Shown here in pieces: positions 25,694 to 33,495 of a DNA stretch of 64,000 nucleotides. A model generated the notes under the pieces. The model saw only the letters and a program-made list of their open reading frames with translations, searched no databases and was not told the DNA's origin. The DNA comes from Hamadaea sp013361475 (GTDB taxonomy: Bacteria; Actinomycetota; Actinomycetes; Mycobacteriales; Micromonosporaceae), in contig NZ_JBFAHM010000015.1 of the NCBI RefSeq assembly GCF_040654195.1, forward strand, positions 1 through 64,000, read 5' to 3'. Numbering within the stretch: position 1 is the first letter of the stretch; every line of letters begins with the position of its first letter. The position numbers and the translations under genes were made by a program.

Positions 25694-25740
25694 GCCCCGA
25701 TCCTGAGATCCCCGCACACCGGCGACAAGGAGGCAGTTTC

Positions 25741-26166
25741 ATGTCACCCACGCACACCGCGGTAACCACCCTGGTGGCCGACCTCGAACCGTGCGGGCAT
25801 GAGGACCACCCGGACTGCGGCATCCGCGACGTGCTGGCGCGCCTCGGCGACAAGTGGTCGGTGCTGGTGATCGTCGAACTCGCCGGCGGGCCGCGCCGCT
25901 TCCGGGAACTCCAGCGCGCCATCCACGGCATCTCCCAGCGCATGCTCACCCTGTCGGTACGCCGACTGGAGCGCGACGGTCTGGTGGTGCGCACGGTCTA
26001 CCCGACCGTCCCCGCACAGGTCGATTACCGGCTGACCGATCTCGGCGCGAGCCTGACCCACCTCGTCCGGCAGCTCACCGACTGGTCGGCGGCGCACAAG
26101 GAAGTCATCGCCGAAGCCCGCGACGCCTACGACCGCACCCACCCCGGCAACGAGCTCAGCGGTTAG
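25741..26166 (+). CDS. HxlR-family transcriptional regulator
   Basis: 141-residue winged-helix protein. The family core is clear: CGIRDVLARLGDKWSVLVIVELAGGPRRFRELQR with the leading Cys that serves as redox sensor in QorR/HypR-type members, then ISQRMLTLSVRRLERDGLV and YRLTDLGASL. ATG 25741 has AAGGAGG 9 nt upstream. It probably regulates the divergent oxidoreductase. It ends with an 11-nt overlap with the convergent gene. Confidence 0.92.
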   Translation: MSPTHTAVTTLVADLEPCGHEDHPDCGIRDVLARLGDKWSVLVIVELAGGPRRFRELQRAIHGISQRMLTLSVRRLERDGLVVRTVYPTVPAQVDYRLTDLGASLTHLVRQLTDWSAAHKEVIAEARDAYDRTHPGNELSG

Positions 26167-26926
26167 GCATTTCTCCGGCCAGGAACCGGCTCAACTCCTT
26201 GCCCCGCTTGACGACGAGGTCATACGGGTCGTCCTCGGGCAGCTCCGTCAGCTGCCGCAGATCCCGGTCCGAGCCCACGAGGAGGAAGTTTCCGCGTACC
26301 TGCTCGGCGAAGACGTCCTCCTCCGCGGCGGCCACCACGTCACCGAACGCGTCGCGGACCGCCTGGATCAGGCCGCGCAGGAAGATGAGCGGCCGGCCGT
26401 CGATCACGTTGGCGAGGTAGACCCCGCCCGGTGCGAGAGCGGCCGCCGCCAGCTTCACGAACTGGGCGTTCGTCACATGCCGGGGGACCGCCGAACCGGT
26501 GAAGACATCCGCGATGATCAGGTCGTATTCCTGCGGCGGAGCAGCCGCCAGCGCGTCCCGGGCGTCGCCGATCGTCACGGTGATCCCCGAGTCCGGATGC
26601 AACGGAAGCTTCTCGGCGACCAGATCGGCCAGCAGCGGATCGATCTCGACGACCGTCTGCTCGCTGCCCGGTCGCAGCAGCGACAGACAGCGCGGCAGAC
26701 TCAGCCCGCCCCCGCCCAGGTGCAGTACGCGCAACGGCCCAGCCGGCAACAGCAGCTCGATCATCTTCAGCGACCGGCGTACGTAGTCGAACGCGATCAT
26801 CACCGGATCGGCGAGGTTCACGTGCGACTGTGGCATCCCGTTGACGACCAGCGTCCAGGCGTCCGGCTCGTCGGGATCCTCGACGAGTTCGACGACCCCG
26901 GTCTCGATGACGTAGACATCCCCCAC
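26156..26926 (-). CDS. Spermidine-synthase-like (aminopropyltransferase-fold) protein
   Basis: 256-residue class-I SAM-fold protein. Nucleotide-binding motif LRVLHLGGGGLSLPR (about 64-78), acidic VVEIDPLLADL, and DLIIADVFTGSAVPRH in the catalytic-loop position. It lacks a clear spermidine synthase YHE-type loop and is shorter than typical SpeE, so it may be a methyltransferase-like relative. GTG 26926 has TAAGCT about 6 nt upstream and no ribosome site, suggesting a leaderless message. It is 39 nt downstream of the DUF350 gene on the same strand, and may be coexpressed with it. Confidence 0.8.
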   Translation of the reverse strand: MGDVYVIETGVVELVEDPDEPDAWTLVVNGMPQSHVNLADPVMIAFDYVRRSLKMIELLLPAGPLRVLHLGGGGLSLPRCLSLLRPGSEQTVVEIDPLLADLVAEKLPLHPDSGITVTIGDARDALAAAPPQEYDLIIADVFTGSAVPRHVTNAQFVKLAAAALAPGGVYLANVIDGRPLIFLRGLIQAVRDAFGDVVAAAEEDVFAEQVRGNFLLVGSDRDLRQLTELPEDDPYDLVVKRGKELSRFLAGEMPNR

Positions 26927-26965
26927 GCCGCCAGCTTAGGCGGCCGAGCTTGGAAGATCGCCGCG

Positions 26966-27388
26966 CTAGGAGATCGCGGCGCAGACGATCGCGGCGATCG
27001 CCGCGTTGGACGCCGCGCTCACCCACACCGCCGGGTGCGGCTCGGGATCGACGATCATCTCGCCCAGCTTGCCCGGCGTCAGCAGATCGAGCAGCCAGAA
27101 CGCGCCCGCCATGAGCAGCAGCCCCAGGGTGCCGTAGACGGCGGTCGACACCAGCCCGACCCAGAACTCGGCGTACGTGGTCAAGATCGAGGTGAACGCG
27201 ATCGCGCCCACCCCGACCAGAGCCGAGGCCAGGAACAGCGCCGCGTTGCGGTTGCGCTCGCTCCAGATCTGGTGGCGCAGCGGCCCTGGCGTCAACCAGT
27301 CGACCAGCAGAAACCCGCCGAGCAACAGCAGTACGCCGACCGCGGTGAACGCGACCGAACCGACCAGACCGTCGAGCACATCACTCAT
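26966..27388 (-). CDS. DUF350 (YjfL-type) four-TM membrane protein
   Basis: 140-residue protein with four hydrophobic helices arranged as two related halves: LLVDWLTPG ends the first and LLDLLTPGKL the second, a typical DUF350 internal duplication. DUF350/YjfL genes are repeatedly linked with YjfC/YgiC-type ATP-grasp enzymes, as here across a 59-nt divergent promoter. The role is unknown. ATG 27388 has TAGTCT 8 nt upstream (leaderless pattern). Confidence 0.88.
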   Translation of the reverse strand: MSDVLDGLVGSVAFTAVGVLLLLGGFLLVDWLTPGPLRHQIWSERNRNAALFLASALVGVGAIAFTSILTTYAEFWVGLVSTAVYGTLGLLLMAGAFWLLDLLTPGKLGEMIVDPEPHPAVWVSAASNAAIAAIVCAAIS

Positions 27389-27447
27389 GGCGCGGAAGAC
27401 TAGCTGACCTGCGCAACCCTTGCGGGGGCCGGGTATCGTCGCCGCTC
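27389..27447. promoter_or_regulatory. Compact bidirectional promoter of the polyamine-like cassette
   Basis: Only 59 nt separate the divergent starts at 27388 and 27448. TATCGT (27434-27439) faces right and TAGTCT (complement at 27397-27402) faces left, each about 8 nt from its start codon. Both messages therefore look leaderless and share one control region. Confidence 0.6.
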
Positions 27448-27804
27448 ATGACCAACAGCGCGGGGAGGAAGCGCCGCCGCAGACGACGGCGCGGGAAGGT
27501 GCAGATGAACGCGCCCACGCCGGTGAAGAACGCCCAGCCGCAGCGGAAGTTCAAGTCCAAGCACGTCGCGTACGGCGTGATCGGCGTCGTCGTGCTGGGT
27601 TGCTGCGGCTTCGCCATCTACCGCGACAACCGACGCGACTGTGTCGACCCCAGCACGATGCAGCGCATCGACTCCAGCTACTGCCGCTCCGGCGGGCACG
27701 GACGCTGGTACTACGGCGGCCACGGCGGAGGCGGCACCGGCAAGGTCACCGGCGGATCGTTCACGCGCGGCGGCTTCGGCGGGCACTTCGGCGGCGGAAG
27801 CTGA
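27448..27804 (+). CDS. Small membrane protein with RGGFG tail (YgiB/YjfM-like context)
   Basis: 118-residue protein: a very basic N-terminus, one TM segment (about 41-58), then a short extracytoplasmic part with two Cys residues and a Gly-rich end (GGSFTRGGFGGHFGGGS). Proteins with an RGGFG tail precede YgiC/YjfC-type ATP-grasp genes in other bacteria (YgiB/YjfM, DUF1190); similarity here is limited to the tail and gene order. ATG 27505, with GGGAAGG before it, is an alternative start giving 99 residues. The stop overlaps the next ATG by 1 nt. Confidence 0.7.
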   Translation: MTNSAGRKRRRRRRRGKVQMNAPTPVKNAQPQRKFKSKHVAYGVIGVVVLGCCGFAIYRDNRRDCVDPSTMQRIDSSYCRSGGHGRWYYGGHGGGGTGKVTGGSFTRGGFGGHFGGGS

Positions 27805-28979
27805 TGCGCCGAGTCACCACCCAACCCCGGCCGGACTGGCAGCGCATCGTCGAAGAGCAGGGACTGCACTACGCGGTGCTGCCCGACGAGTCCGGCCGGC
27901 CCACCGCCTACTGGGACGAGTCGGCGTACTACGAGTTCACCCTGGCCGAGGTCGAGCGGCTGGAAGAGGTCGTCGCCGAGCTGCACCAGATGTGCCTCGA
28001 CGCGGTCGAGCACGTCGTCGCCACCGCCCGGTACGCCGACTACGGCATCACCGACCCCCGCGTCGTGCAGCTGATCGAGCGGTCCTGGCGGGAGCGCGAC
28101 CGCGAGATCAGCCTCTACGGCCGGTTCGACCTGCGCTACGACGGCTCCGGCCCGGCGCGGCTGCTGGAGTACAACGCGGACACCCCGACGTCGCTGCTGG
28201 AAGCAGCCGGCCCGCAGTGGTTCTGGCTCGAGGACCGGTTTCCCGACGCCGACCAGTGGAACTCGCTGCACGAGCGGCTCGTCGACGTCTGGCGCAAGCA
28301 CCCGATCTCCGGACCGCTGCACTTCGCGTTCACCACCGCCGACGAGATCGGCGAGGACTACGTCACCGTCAGCTACCTGCAGGAATGCGCGGAGCTGGCC
28401 GGGCACCACACCGTCTGCCTGCCCATGGAGGAGATCGGCTGGGACCCCCGCCGCCTCGGCCGGGGCGGCCGCTTCGTCGACGAGCAGGACCGCGAGATCA
28501 AGACGATCTTCAAGCTCTACCCGTGGGAGTGGCTGGTCGGCGACCAGTTCGGCGGCCACCTGCTCGACCTCGCGCTGTCCGGTCACGGCCCCCGCTGGGT
28601 CGAGCCCGCCTGGAAGATGCTGCTGTCGAACAAAGCGCTGCTCGCCATCCTCTGGGAACGCCACCCCGGGCACCCCAACCTGCTGCCCGCGTACCTCGAC
28701 GGGCCGCGTGACCTGGTCATTCACGGCTACGTCGCTAAGCCGCTGCTCGGCCGGGAAGGCGCGGGTGTGCAGATCGTCACACCCGGTTTCACCATCGGCG
28801 AGGCGGCCGACGGGCCCCAGTGCTACCAAGCCTTCTACGCGCTCCCCGAGTTCGACGGCGTACGGCCGGTGCTGGGCGCGTGGGTGGTCGACGGCGAGCC
28901 CGCCGGGCTCGGGATCCGCGAGACGTCCGGCCTGATCACCGACACCGGTGCCAGGTTCGTCCCACATGTCATTCTGTAA
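27804..28979 (+). CDS. Glutathionylspermidine-synthase-like ATP-grasp amidoligase
   Basis: 391-residue protein of the GSP-synthase family (YgiC/YjfC type, without an amidase domain). Conserved stretches are YGRFDLRYDG, LLEYNADTPTSLLEA, EPAWKMLLSNKALLA and VAKPLLGREGAGV. The fold joins a carboxylate to an amine using ATP. Actinobacteria make mycothiol rather than glutathione, so glutathionylspermidine is an unlikely product and the substrate is open. ATG 27804 overlaps the previous stop (TGATG), so the two genes are coupled. Confidence 0.9.
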   Translation: MRRVTTQPRPDWQRIVEEQGLHYAVLPDESGRPTAYWDESAYYEFTLAEVERLEEVVAELHQMCLDAVEHVVATARYADYGITDPRVVQLIERSWRERDREISLYGRFDLRYDGSGPARLLEYNADTPTSLLEAAGPQWFWLEDRFPDADQWNSLHERLVDVWRKHPISGPLHFAFTTADEIGEDYVTVSYLQECAELAGHHTVCLPMEEIGWDPRRLGRGGRFVDEQDREIKTIFKLYPWEWLVGDQFGGHLLDLALSGHGPRWVEPAWKMLLSNKALLAILWERHPGHPNLLPAYLDGPRDLVIHGYVAKPLLGREGAGVQIVTPGFTIGEAADGPQCYQAFYALPEFDGVRPVLGAWVVDGEPAGLGIRETSGLITDTGARFVPHVIL

Positions 28980-29037
28980 ATCGGGTTGGCCAAAAATGGT
29001 TTCACAGGCCAACGGGCCGACCGCTACGGTGCGTCGC

Positions 29038-29928
29038 GTGGGCAGCTTGACGATCCGCGAAGTGTCCGCCGATGCCGACTACGAGGCGTGGCGCTCGGTC
29101 CGCCTGGCGGTCTACCCCTACGAGCGTACGGCGACGCTGGCGGAGCTGAAGTCGCGTGCCTCCGCGGAACGGCAGCTCTTCGTCGTCGAGCGCGACGGCG
29201 TACTCGTCGCCGCGGGTGGCCTGATCCCGTCGAGCATCGGCGGCACCGGCTCGGTCGCACCCTGGGTACTGCCCGAGTACCGGCGGCAGGGCATCGGCGC
29301 CGAAGTGCTGGCGTACCTGGTCGGGGAGGCACGCCGCCGGGGCTTCCCGGCCGCCTCCGGCAACGCCGACGACGCCGGGTCGGCCGCTTTCGCCGAGCGC
29401 TACGGTTTCGTCGAAGTCGATCGCCAGGTGGAGCAGGTGCGCGCCGTCGGCGACGAACCGGCGCCGGTCGCACCGCTGGGCGTATCCCTGGTGACCGTGG
29501 CTGAGCGGCCGGAACTGTGGCGCGAAGCCTATGAGCCGCTGGGTCTGCCCGGGGTCGCGGACATGGCGGTGAGCGCGCCGATGAAGGTGACGCTGCCCGA
29601 GTGGGAGGACGAGTGGCTGGGCGAGCCGAGCGCGACGTTCATTGCGATCGACGACGCCACCGGCGACCTGATCGGCACCGCGGGCCTGATCCTCGACGCC
29701 GACCAGACCGACCGCGCCGAGAACGCCTTCACGACCGTCCGCCGCGACTGGCGTGGGCGGGGCGTGGCCTCGGCCGTCAAACGCGCGACCCTGCACTGGG
29801 CCGCGACCGGAGGTCTGCGCGAGATCTACACCTGGACGCAGCGCGGCAACGCCGACATGCGACGGCTGAACGAGCACCTCGGCTACGTGACCCGGACCAT
29901 CAGCGTCCGGCTGGAGCAGCCACTATGA
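29038..29928 (+). CDS. Tandem-domain GNAT acetyltransferase
   Basis: 296-residue protein with two GNAT folds. The first half has VLPEYRRQGIGAEVLAYL (acetyl-CoA loop). The second has TVRRDWRGRGVASAVKRATL and a terminal ADMRRLNEHLGY. The layout resembles mycothiol synthase (MshD)-type or antibiotic acetyltransferases, but diagnostic residues cannot be confirmed. GTG 29038 is chosen because TACGGT is 7 nt upstream (leaderless). ATG 28996 would add 14 residues. It overlaps the convergent gene by 6 nt. Confidence 0.82.
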   Translation: MGSLTIREVSADADYEAWRSVRLAVYPYERTATLAELKSRASAERQLFVVERDGVLVAAGGLIPSSIGGTGSVAPWVLPEYRRQGIGAEVLAYLVGEARRRGFPAASGNADDAGSAAFAERYGFVEVDRQVEQVRAVGDEPAPVAPLGVSLVTVAERPELWREAYEPLGLPGVADMAVSAPMKVTLPEWEDEWLGEPSATFIAIDDATGDLIGTAGLILDADQTDRAENAFTTVRRDWRGRGVASAVKRATLHWAATGGLREIYTWTQRGNADMRRLNEHLGYVTRTISVRLEQPL

Positions 29929-30552
29929 CGGTGAGTGGATGACCTGGCGCGGTACGCCGGCCTTGGCCGCGCCCGGTCGCCACACCCGCCCGTTGGCGTA
30001 GACGATCCGGAACCCCAGGTACGCCGCCAGCGGCGCCCACTGCCGTGACCCGATGCGCAGCTCGGTCGCGTTGTGCCGCTGGCCGGTGGCCAGCACGTCG
30101 AGCAGCACCGTCTCGAACGCGGCCGACTCGACCCAGTCGACCTGGCGGGAGAAGCCGCACATGAGCGCCGCCCCGGTCGCGCGCAGGAACGTGTGCAGTT
30201 TCGCCTCCGACCCCTGCATCACCGAGCAGCTGCCGAAATAGAGACGCTTGCCCGCGCACTTGCCGGCGAGCTGGTCGGCGATCTCGTCCAGCTCGACGCT
30301 GTGCCAGTCGGTCAGGCACAGCCGGCCGGGCTCCCCGTGCATCGCGAAGAAGCCCACCGTGTAGTCCGAGTATTGCCGCAGCGTCCAGCGGTCGAGGAAG
30401 TAGGTCAGCTCGTCGGGGGCGGCTACGTCCTTGTGGATGAATCGGATGCCACGATGCCGTTCGAGCAGCTCCAGCGTCGATCGGACCGAGCTGCGGTCCC
30501 GCAGGTCGCGATGCCACTGTCCCTCGACGCAGAAGATCCCGCCTTGTGGCAT
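29923..30552 (-). CDS. Caspase/CHAT-like His-Cys protein (DUF6642-like)
   Basis: 209-residue single-domain protein. It has a Rossmann-like alternation with a His in FFAMHGEPG (H72) and a Cys in LYFGSCSVM (C109), the dyad pattern and spacing of caspase/CHAT-clan peptidases. The opening GGIFCVEGQWHRDL and the YFLDRW block recall DUF6642 proteins. There is no signal, TM or fused domain. ATG 30552 is chosen for its GGGGAGGGGG ribosome site. It lies 2 kb from the CHAT-TPR operon but on the other strand. Substrate unknown; catalytic activity is inferred only from the dyad. Confidence 0.7.
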   Translation of the reverse strand: MPQGGIFCVEGQWHRDLRDRSSVRSTLELLERHRGIRFIHKDVAAPDELTYFLDRWTLRQYSDYTVGFFAMHGEPGRLCLTDWHSVELDEIADQLAGKCAGKRLYFGSCSVMQGSEAKLHTFLRATGAALMCGFSRQVDWVESAAFETVLLDVLATGQRHNATELRIGSRQWAPLAAYLGFRIVYANGRVWRPGAAKAGVPRQVIHSPS

Positions 30553-30640
30553 CCGCAGCCCCCTCCCCAGCCGGCCCGATTCAGCGAACCTACCGGCTGG
30601 GTCTGACACCGGGGAACCCCTCAGCCCCCGCCCACTTCCC

Positions 30641-30702
30641 GTTGATCATGGAGTTAACCGTGGTATCGGCGGTGTGCCGCGACCGGAAACTCCATGATCA
30701 AC
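30641..30702. repeat. 15-bp perfect inverted repeat (GTTGATCATGGAGTT family)
   Basis: Arms 30641-30655 and 30688-30702 are exact complements, with a 32-nt loop. The right arm overlaps the EamA stop codon, so it can terminate that leftward gene. It shares its GTTGATCATG core with the hairpin at 4275-4304. Confidence 0.8.
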
Positions 30703-31669
30703 GAGGCAGCGCGTCGACGAGGTCGGGCGTGTCGGCGGGTTCGGCGATCGCGGGGGCGGGCGGGGTCCGCTCGCCGAGCCGGACCAGCGCGACACCTGCC
30801 ACGATCAGTACGCCGCCGAGCAGCTGGACGACGGTCGGCAGCTCATCGAGGATCAGCCAGGCGAACAGCACCGCGAACAGCACCTCGGTGAGCCCGACGA
30901 AGGAGGACAGCCGAGCGCCCAGGACGCGGGCGGCCCCGATGCCGGTCACGTACGCGAACGCGGCGGCGATCAGCGACAGCCCCAGGATCGGCACGATCCA
31001 GCTGACCACGCGGCCGGCGAAGGTGACGTCGCCGAAGGTCGCGTGCAGCGGCAGTACGCCGACCCCGCCGAGCACCAGCAGGACGACCGAGCCGAGGCCC
31101 ATCCCGCCGGCGGCGAGCGCGACCGAGGGCAGCTGTTCGTCCACCCGCGCGGAGAGCACGAAGTACGCCGCCAGCCCGACCGCCGCGGCCAGCCCCCACA
31201 GCACGCCGACGGCGCTGATGCCGTCGCCGCTGGTCAGGTTGAGCACGAGGACGAGTCCGGCGAGGGCGGCGACCGCCCCGGCGACGGTGAGCCGGGTCGG
31301 CCGCTGGCCGTGCACCGCCCACATCCAGAAGACGACCAGGATGATGCCGAGGTACTCCAGCAGCAGCGCGACGCCGATCGGCACGTATTGAACGGCGTTG
31401 AAGAAGCAGACCTGGGCGCCGCCGACGGCCAGGATGCCGAACAGGCCGATCGCCCGCAGGTTACGCAGCAGCACGTGGCCTTTGCCGCGCAGCGCGAAGG
31501 CGGTCGGCACGGCCAGGACCAGGGCGGCGATGCCCACGCGAGCCGCGACGGCGGCCTCGGACGACCAGCCCGCGTCGATCAGCGACCGGGCGAACGTGCC
31601 GGACGTGCCGAAGGTCGCGGCGGAGAGCAGGGCCAGCCCGAGGCCGGCGGTGGTGGCACGCTGTGCCAT
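30698..31669 (-). CDS. EamA-family (DMT) transporter
   Basis: 323-residue membrane protein with ten hydrophobic helices in two EamA halves (internal duplication near residue 150). EamA exporters move amino acids or small metabolites; the substrate is unknown. ATG 31669 is chosen since AGAGGTGG lies 5 nt before it. The divergent CGNR regulator suggests dedicated control. The C-terminal tail is a short Pro/Glu-rich cytosolic stretch. Confidence 0.92.
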   Translation of the reverse strand: MAQRATTAGLGLALLSAATFGTSGTFARSLIDAGWSSEAAVAARVGIAALVLAVPTAFALRGKGHVLLRNLRAIGLFGILAVGGAQVCFFNAVQYVPIGVALLLEYLGIILVVFWMWAVHGQRPTRLTVAGAVAALAGLVLVLNLTSGDGISAVGVLWGLAAAVGLAAYFVLSARVDEQLPSVALAAGGMGLGSVVLLVLGGVGVLPLHATFGDVTFAGRVVSWIVPILGLSLIAAAFAYVTGIGAARVLGARLSSFVGLTEVLFAVLFAWLILDELPTVVQLLGGVLIVAGVALVRLGERTPPAPAIAEPADTPDLVDALPR

Positions 31670-31682
31670 GTCGACCACCTCT

Positions 31683-31760
31683 GTAATAACTCAACGTGCG
31701 TTACACTCATGACAGTAGGCCTCCACCAGAAATGAGTCAAGATGCTGTTTACTCATGACA
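31683..31760. promoter_or_regulatory. Divergent control region of the EamA and CGNR genes
   Basis: TGTAAT...GTTACA forms an imperfect dyad at 31682-31705. ACTCATGACA occurs at 31705-31714 and again at 31751-31760 inside the CGNR coding start, with the related inverted TGAGTCA in between. The A+T content is higher than in the surroundings. These are candidate binding sites for the CGNR regulator. Confidence 0.5.
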
Positions 31761-32308
31761 CGGAAGTGGCGCTCGGCGCCGCCGCCGCCCTGGTGAACAC
31801 GGTCGACGCCGACGGCGTCAGCGACGAGAAGCTGCCCGACCTGGCCGCCCTCGACGAGTTCTTCGTGGCGTACGGGTGGAGCGGGGGGCGTACGCACACC
31901 CAGGCCGAACTGCAGCTCGTGCGGGATCTCCGGCCCCGGCTGCGGCACATGTGGACCCTGGCCATCGACGGGCGGACCGAAGAGTTCGTCGACATCATCA
32001 ACGCGATGCTCCGCGAGACCAACGCCCTGCCGCAGCTCGTCAAGCACGACAACTGGGACTACCACCTGCACGCGACCCCGTCCGACGCCCCGCTGGCCGA
32101 CCGGATGGCCGTCGAGGCGGCGATGGCCTTCATCGACGTCGTGCGTTCGGGTGAGCTCAGCCGGCTACGTATCTGCGAATACCAGAACTGCGGCGACGTC
32201 TACGTGGACCTGTCGAAGAACCGGTCCAAGCGGTTCTGCGACGGCGGCTGCGGGAACCGGGCGGCCGTCAGCGCGTACCGGGCGCGCAAAGCCGCCGCCC
32301 GCTCCTAG
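31742..32308 (+). CDS. CGNR zinc-finger (ABATE-domain) transcriptional regulator
   Basis: 188-residue regulator. The N-terminal ABATE domain has the usual LVNTVD near residue 20. The C-terminal zinc finger shows RICEYQNCG, a KNRSKRFC stretch and the eponymous CGNR in GGCGNRAAVSAYRARK. CGNR proteins regulate stress and metabolite-export genes; the divergent EamA exporter is the likely target. The ribosome site is weak. A 59-bp palindrome lies 29 nt after the stop. Confidence 0.92.
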   Translation: MLFTHDTEVALGAAAALVNTVDADGVSDEKLPDLAALDEFFVAYGWSGGRTHTQAELQLVRDLRPRLRHMWTLAIDGRTEEFVDIINAMLRETNALPQLVKHDNWDYHLHATPSDAPLADRMAVEAAMAFIDVVRSGELSRLRICEYQNCGDVYVDLSKNRSKRFCDGGCGNRAAVSAYRARKAAARS

Positions 32309-32337
32309 CCCGCGCTGCTCCCGAGCTGACGTCCGCG

Positions 32338-32396
32338 CTGGATCAGGGTTCCGGGCCGAATCTTGACCCAAGATTCGACCGAGAACCCTGATCCAG
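32338..32396. repeat. 59-bp palindromic repeat, copy 4
   Basis: The right arm is identical to copies 1 and 2, and the left arm differs at about three positions. It lies 29 nt downstream of the CGNR stop and about 100 nt before the next operon, which makes it a natural boundary between the two transcription units. Confidence 0.9.
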
Positions 32397-32500
32397 CGCC
32401 GAACCGTTGCGCCCAGGGGTGATCGGTCGGATAGGTGCTAGTCGGAGGGGGACGGCTGCGTCGATACTGGACACTCGCCGATCGATCGAGAATGGTGATC

Positions 32501-33424
32501 ATGACGAGTGACGATCTCGACTTCAGCGCCGATCTCACCGACGACCGAACAGCGGTGCTGCTCGACGCGGCGCGCCGAGTCGACGCCCTGTCCGGTCACC
32601 TCGGGGCCAAGGGGGACGCCGACGACGAGTTCGGCGACCTGCTGCGGGCGCTGAACGAGGACTCCGTCGAGTTCGGCTCGTTCCCCGACGTGCTGCCGGT
32701 GCCCATTCTCGACCTGCCCAACGCCGACCGCACCTCGGCCGCTTGGCGGGCGGCGCTGGAGGAGGGCTACACCTTCTGGTGGATCCGGCTGCCGATCCTG
32801 CTGTTTCCCCGGCGCGGCTGGGGGTTCACCCGGCTGGAGATGCGGGTCGACTTCAACCCGGACGAACCCGATCCGCGCCGCCGGCCGCGTGCCTTCGACA
32901 TCCTGCCGAACCGGCGGTTCGACACGATCGTGTCGGCGGGTGGCGAATTCCACGTCGGGGTCGGCGCGGACGCGAAACTCGCCGTGAAGGTCCCGACCAT
33001 CCCCCTGGACGCTCTCGGCGCGCTGGCCGGCGTACCGCTGCCGCTGTCGGCCGGGGCGAAGGCGCAGGCCGACGCCGGGGCCTCCGTCAACGTCGCCCTC
33101 GCGCCGGTGCGCTTCCGGATGACGGCGGCCCGCGTCAACCACACCGCTGAAGGGCTGGAGAAGGTGTTCTGGCGACTGGACGGCGCCGAGTTCTTCGCCG
33201 AGGACCCGCCGCAACTCGTGATCATCCTCCAGGTGCCCCGGGGTGTGGAGACGGTGCAGATGCGGGCGGTCATGCGGGCGTACCGGCGGTTCACGTTCTT
33301 TCCGGCCGGGCTGCAGGCGATGATCCGCGAGCTGCCGTCGGCGCTGCGGGCGTTCTTCACCCAGGGCGCGCCGGTCGGTGACACCCGCAGCTACGACCTG
33401 AGCCCCGTGGTGAGGGCGTCATGA
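32501..33424 (+). CDS. Protein of unknown family, first gene of the CHAT-TPR operon
   Basis: 307-residue soluble protein without recognised domain, signal peptide or TM segment. The N-terminal third is acidic and helical (DDLDFSADLTDD, RRVDALSGHLG). The centre has FWWIRLPILLFPRRGWGFTR and a beta-rich VDFNPDEPDPRRRPRAFDIL. A low-complexity amphipathic stretch (LPLSAGAKAQADAGASVNV) precedes a C-terminal helical part. ATG 32501 is preferred over in-frame ATG 32492. Its stop overlaps the next start by ATGA. It could be the effector or substrate of the CHAT protein, but nothing in the sequence proves this. Confidence 0.75.
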   Translation: MTSDDLDFSADLTDDRTAVLLDAARRVDALSGHLGAKGDADDEFGDLLRALNEDSVEFGSFPDVLPVPILDLPNADRTSAAWRAALEEGYTFWWIRLPILLFPRRGWGFTRLEMRVDFNPDEPDPRRRPRAFDILPNRRFDTIVSAGGEFHVGVGADAKLAVKVPTIPLDALGALAGVPLPLSAGAKAQADAGASVNVALAPVRFRMTAARVNHTAEGLEKVFWRLDGAEFFAEDPPQLVIILQVPRGVETVQMRAVMRAYRRFTFFPAGLQAMIRELPSALRAFFTQGAPVGDTRSYDLSPVVRAS

Positions 33425-33495
33425 GCGGCCATCGGCCGATCATCGGCTGGCTCAGCCTTCATACCAGCGGCGGCCGCCGGTCGGTGATCGCATGA
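33421..33495 (+). CDS. 24-residue ORF coupled to both neighbours
   Basis: A complete small ORF of 24 codons. Its ATG overlaps the preceding stop by ATGA (33421-33424) and its stop overlaps the CHAT gene start by ATGA (33492-33495). GAGGG lies about 5 nt upstream, while the CHAT start itself lacks a ribosome site. Translation of this ORF is thus probably needed to reach the CHAT start. The peptide begins MSGHRPIIGWLSLHTSGG and ends basic. It may be a functional peptide or only a coupling device. Confidence 0.6.
   Translation: MSGHRPIIGWLSLHTSGGRRSVIA

Noticed and set aside
32501..33424. Gasdermin as the substrate of the CHAT protein
   Set aside because: The 307-aa protein shows no gasdermin-like pore domain or N-terminal Cys; function left as unknown.
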